From JANSWP01 sp041941305 (lineage in GTDB: Bacteria; Bacteroidota; Bacteroidia; Chitinophagales; Saprospiraceae), in assembly GCA_041941305.1 (NCBI GenBank), contig JBGTQJ010000025.1, forward strand, positions 62,001-126,000: 64,000 nucleotides of DNA, written 5' to 3'. The notes under the pieces were generated by a model that searched no databases, had not been told where the DNA came from, and saw only the letters and a list, made by a program, of their open reading frames with translations. Positions 61,767 through 64,000 of the stretch are shown in pieces (within the stretch, counting starts at the first letter, position 1; each line of letters opens with the position of its first letter). The translations under genes were made by a program, and so were the position numbers.

Positions 61767-64000
61767 TTAATTCACTATCAACATTTCTGAAAATTTCTTT
61801 CCGTCCAAAACCACCTCCAACCAATAAACTCCAGAAGAGAATTGATTTACGGATATGGTTTGATCTTTTTTGAAGGAGTTTAAGGCTTGTTCCAAAACCA
61901 ATTGACCATAAGCATTAAATAAACGTGCATTTCCAGTTTCAAAACGCTGTTTTGTTATTAAGTGAAATTGATCTGCCACAGGATTAGGGAAAACCCCGAT
62001 CTGTTTTCCTTTCTGAGCATCTAGTTGATTCACCTCAAAATTGTTTTTTGTAAAAATGTTATTGGTGCTGGAAGAACCTGCCATAGGAGTCGCATCATCA
62101 TTCACAATAGTTTGGGTACCATCTACAAGTGTAGCGGCTCCATTAAAGAGATCTATATCAAAAGTTTCATCTGGTTCGAAATTGGCATCTTTTTCCACTC
62201 TTACAATGGAATATCGAGCCGTAGAATTATTGGGCGGCCAAAAGTGAATGCCATTATTAGGAATGTAATCTTCGTTAGCAACTGTTGCAGTGCCATCAAC
62301 AGTTTGCCATTCTGTGGAAAGTAGACAAGTTTTATCACCTGATCTAAAAACTTTGACGAAGAAAAAGGTAACTCCGGCACCGGTTCCTTCATTTAGGGAT
62401 ATGGATTCGGCAGTTAATGTGGAGCCACTGTGAATAGAAACATTCGCAATACAAAAATTTTGGTTGCCATAAATGTCGGTTACCCAAAGCTGTAAAGGAG
62501 TATCTCCCAAATCATCGCAATTGAAAACTCGGGAATTGTCATTTATATCGGAAGAAAAAGAGATGGCTGATATTCCGCAATTATCGGTACTTCCATCATC
62601 TATCTCACTGGAAATAATACTTCCATTTCCATTATACAAGGTAACCACAGCATTTTTACATTTGGCATCCGGGTTTTCCCCATCAAAAATATCCATAAAC
62701 TGATTGCAACCCTTCTTGTTTCCAGAGGTGTCAGTGGCACGCCATCTTATTTTCCATCGCCCTACAGAAAATAAAACAGTGTTCTGGGATTTATCTTGCC
62801 AAGCGCTCCAGGGGCCCAAAGGATTATTGTTTTGATCCACAGGACGATATCGAAATTCAACTTGGTCAATACCACAATTGTCACTTGCAGAGGGTAATGG
62901 TAGTTCTACTAACGCATCACAATAGCCAATGTCCGTACTTTGACTAAAATTCGAAGAACAGGAAATGGTGGGCTTTTCAGTATCTGGGCTGCATTCGTCG
63001 CAATATACGGCAATGCGATTCGCAGCGACTCCGCCTGCATTATTGAAATTTCCACCTGCATATACTTTCCCATTCGCATCCACAATTAATTCCCGGCAAA
63101 AATTATTCAACCCGGAACCAAGATTGGACCAGGAAGTTCCATCCCATTTGGCAATGCGATTCGCAGGGCTTCCCCCTGCATTAAAAAATCCACCTCCAAC
63201 GTAAACATTTCCATAGGCATCTACATCCAATCCTCCGGTGAAAGAAAACCCTCCAGTAAGACCACTTCCTAAAGCGGACCAGGAAGTTCCATCCCATTTT
63301 GCGACTCTGCTGGCTGGCACGCCTCCTGCCGTGGTAAAACTCCCAGCCACATATACGTTTCCATTCGCATCTACTTCCACTTCTGTACAATCTCCATTTA
63401 CTCCTGAACCTAGAGCGGACCAGGAAGTTCCATCCCATTTTGCTACCCTGCTGGCAGGACTCCCCCCTGCGGTCGTAAACCTGCCCACAACGTAGACATT
63501 TCCATTTTGATCAATGTCAATATCATCAACCCAGTGGCCTAAACCCGACCCCAATGGAGACCAGGAAGTTCCATCCCATTTTGCAATATAATTGGCGGGG
63601 GCTCCACCCGCAAATACAAATAACCCTCCTGCGTACAAATTACCATTGCCATCTACGGCTAGGGCCTGGCACCGGCCATTTACCCCTAAACCCAATGCGG
63701 ACCAATTGCTTCCATCCCATTTTGCAATTTTGTTTACAGGAACTCCTCCAGCATTGGAGAATATCCCTCCGGTGTAAACATTTCCATTCGCATCCACCAC
63801 TACATCATCAGATATTTGGTTTAGACCACTTCCCAATGCCGACCAACTCGTTCCGTCCCATTTGGCAATTCTTTTTGCGGATATCCCTCCCGCAGTTAAA
63901 AATAATCCAGAAGCGTACAAATTGCCATTTGCATCAAAAGCTAGTCCGTGAAGGGTATTATTTAGACCAGAACCCAATGGAGCCCAACTGGAAGTTGGAG
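61767..64000 (-). CDS. T9SS-sorted repeat protein with HYR-like and Calx-beta-like regions (5' partial)
   Basis: The frame is open to the window end, so the N-terminus lies outside. The visible part starts with seven roughly 47-residue repeats (units such as VDANGNVYVAGSFTTAGG and RIAKWDGTSWSALGSGL) that resemble delta-60-type propeller repeats. An HYR-like region with Cys pairs follows (PLPSASDNCGIDQVEF, STDNCGISAI). A Calx-beta-like segment (DGTATVANEDYIPN) comes next. A type IX secretion C-terminal domain ends the protein (IGVFPNPVADQFHL, SGVYWLEVVLDGKK, MLIVN). It is probably exported and attached or released at the surface. It is not part of the caspase array and marks a return to ordinary Bacteroidota surface genes. 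Confidence 0.88.
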   Translation of the reverse strand, partial: PTSSWAPLGSGLNNTLHGLAFDANGNLYASGLFLTAGGISAKRIAKWDGTSWSALGSGLNQISDDVVVDANGNVYTGGIFSNAGGVPVNKIAKWDGSNWSALGLGVNGRCQALAVDGNGNLYAGGLFVFAGGAPANYIAKWDGTSWSPLGSGLGHWVDDIDIDQNGNVYVVGRFTTAGGSPASRVAKWDGTSWSALGSGVNGDCTEVEVDANGNVYVAGSFTTAGGVPASRVAKWDGTSWSALGSGLTGGFSFTGGLDVDAYGNVYVGGGFFNAGGSPANRIAKWDGTSWSNLGSGLNNFCRELIVDANGKVYAGGNFNNAGGVAANRIAVYCDECSPDTEKPTISCSSNFSQSTDIGYCDALVELPLPSASDNCGIDQVEFRYRPVDQNNNPLGPWSAWQDKSQNTVLFSVGRWKIRWRATDTSGNKKGCNQFMDIFDGENPDAKCKNAVVTLYNGNGSIISSEIDDGSTDNCGISAISFSSDINDNSRVFNCDDLGDTPLQLWVTDIYGNQNFCIANVSIHSGSTLTAESISLNEGTGAGVTFFFVKVFRSGDKTCLLSTEWQTVDGTATVANEDYIPNNGIHFWPPNNSTARYSIVRVEKDANFEPDETFDIDLFNGAATLVDGTQTIVNDDATPMAGSSSTNNIFTKNNFEVNQLDAQKGKQIGVFPNPVADQFHLITKQRFETGNARLFNAYGQLVLEQALNSFKKDQTISVNQFSSGVYWLEVVLDGKKFSEMLIVN

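Overview
The window looks like a Bacteroidota chromosome, most likely from the Saprospiria. The last gene carries a type IX secretion C-terminal sorting domain with an HYR-type region and a Calx-beta-like segment, which is typical of that phylum. Starts lack Shine-Dalgarno sequences, one TAnnTTTG promoter match is visible, and the DNA is AT-rich with many intergenic palindromes. No rRNA, tRNA, CRISPR array, transposase or phage gene was recognised. The taxonomic call is inference from protein style.

Positions 785-59747 are dominated by one expanded family. There are 18 loci on the + strand built as a signal peptide, a caspase-like (peptidase C14) domain with YFSGHG and DAC(R/S)G motifs, a family-specific helical module, a long TPR superhelix and a short conserved tail. 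Thirteen are full length with both catalytic residues: 2916, 5816, 10275, 16338, 19058, 21839, 27648, 31757, 36391, 41239, 44714, 48123 and 57645. Five are degenerate: 785 has both catalytic residues changed to Tyr, 8398 lacks the caspase domain, 14621 has an in-frame internal deletion, 25538 is cut before the Cys, and 39525 is an N-/C-terminal chimera without the Cys. Three short relics (25307-25408, 25951-26019, 27452-27514) mark further lost copies. A nineteenth caspase gene at 51823 is a WD40-caspase fusion.

The array falls into sections. Positions 785-10032 hold five loci separated by paired-palindrome repeats. Positions 10275-40277 hold operons, four of which start with the same roughly 53-bp leader containing a palindrome (AAATCAACAA/TTGTTGATTT): 10275 alone; 14621-16338-19058-21839; 27648-31757; and 36391-39525. 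Positions 41239-51473 hold a distinct three-gene subfamily with a different caspase motif set and no KYFP tail. The WD40-caspase follows at 51823, then an M48-like metallopeptidase with TPRs on the opposite strand, then a last caspase-TPR gene at 57645.

Interspersed are small secreted proteins: a Cys-rich protein at 26308, a coiled-coil protein at 40561 and a possible beta-trefoil protein at 59904. Past the array lie a compact AraC-type regulator (61197-61613), three direct repeats at an exact 21-bp period that could be its operator, and a large T9SS-sorted repeat protein that runs off the window.

Taken together, the region reads as a locus for secreted caspase-TPR proteins with fairly constant N-termini and strongly varying TPR C-termini. 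Deletion chimeras, relics and repeated leaders show active recombination between copies. The biological role is not shown by the sequence. Periplasmic or surface proteolysis, scaffolding, or regulated cell death are all possible.
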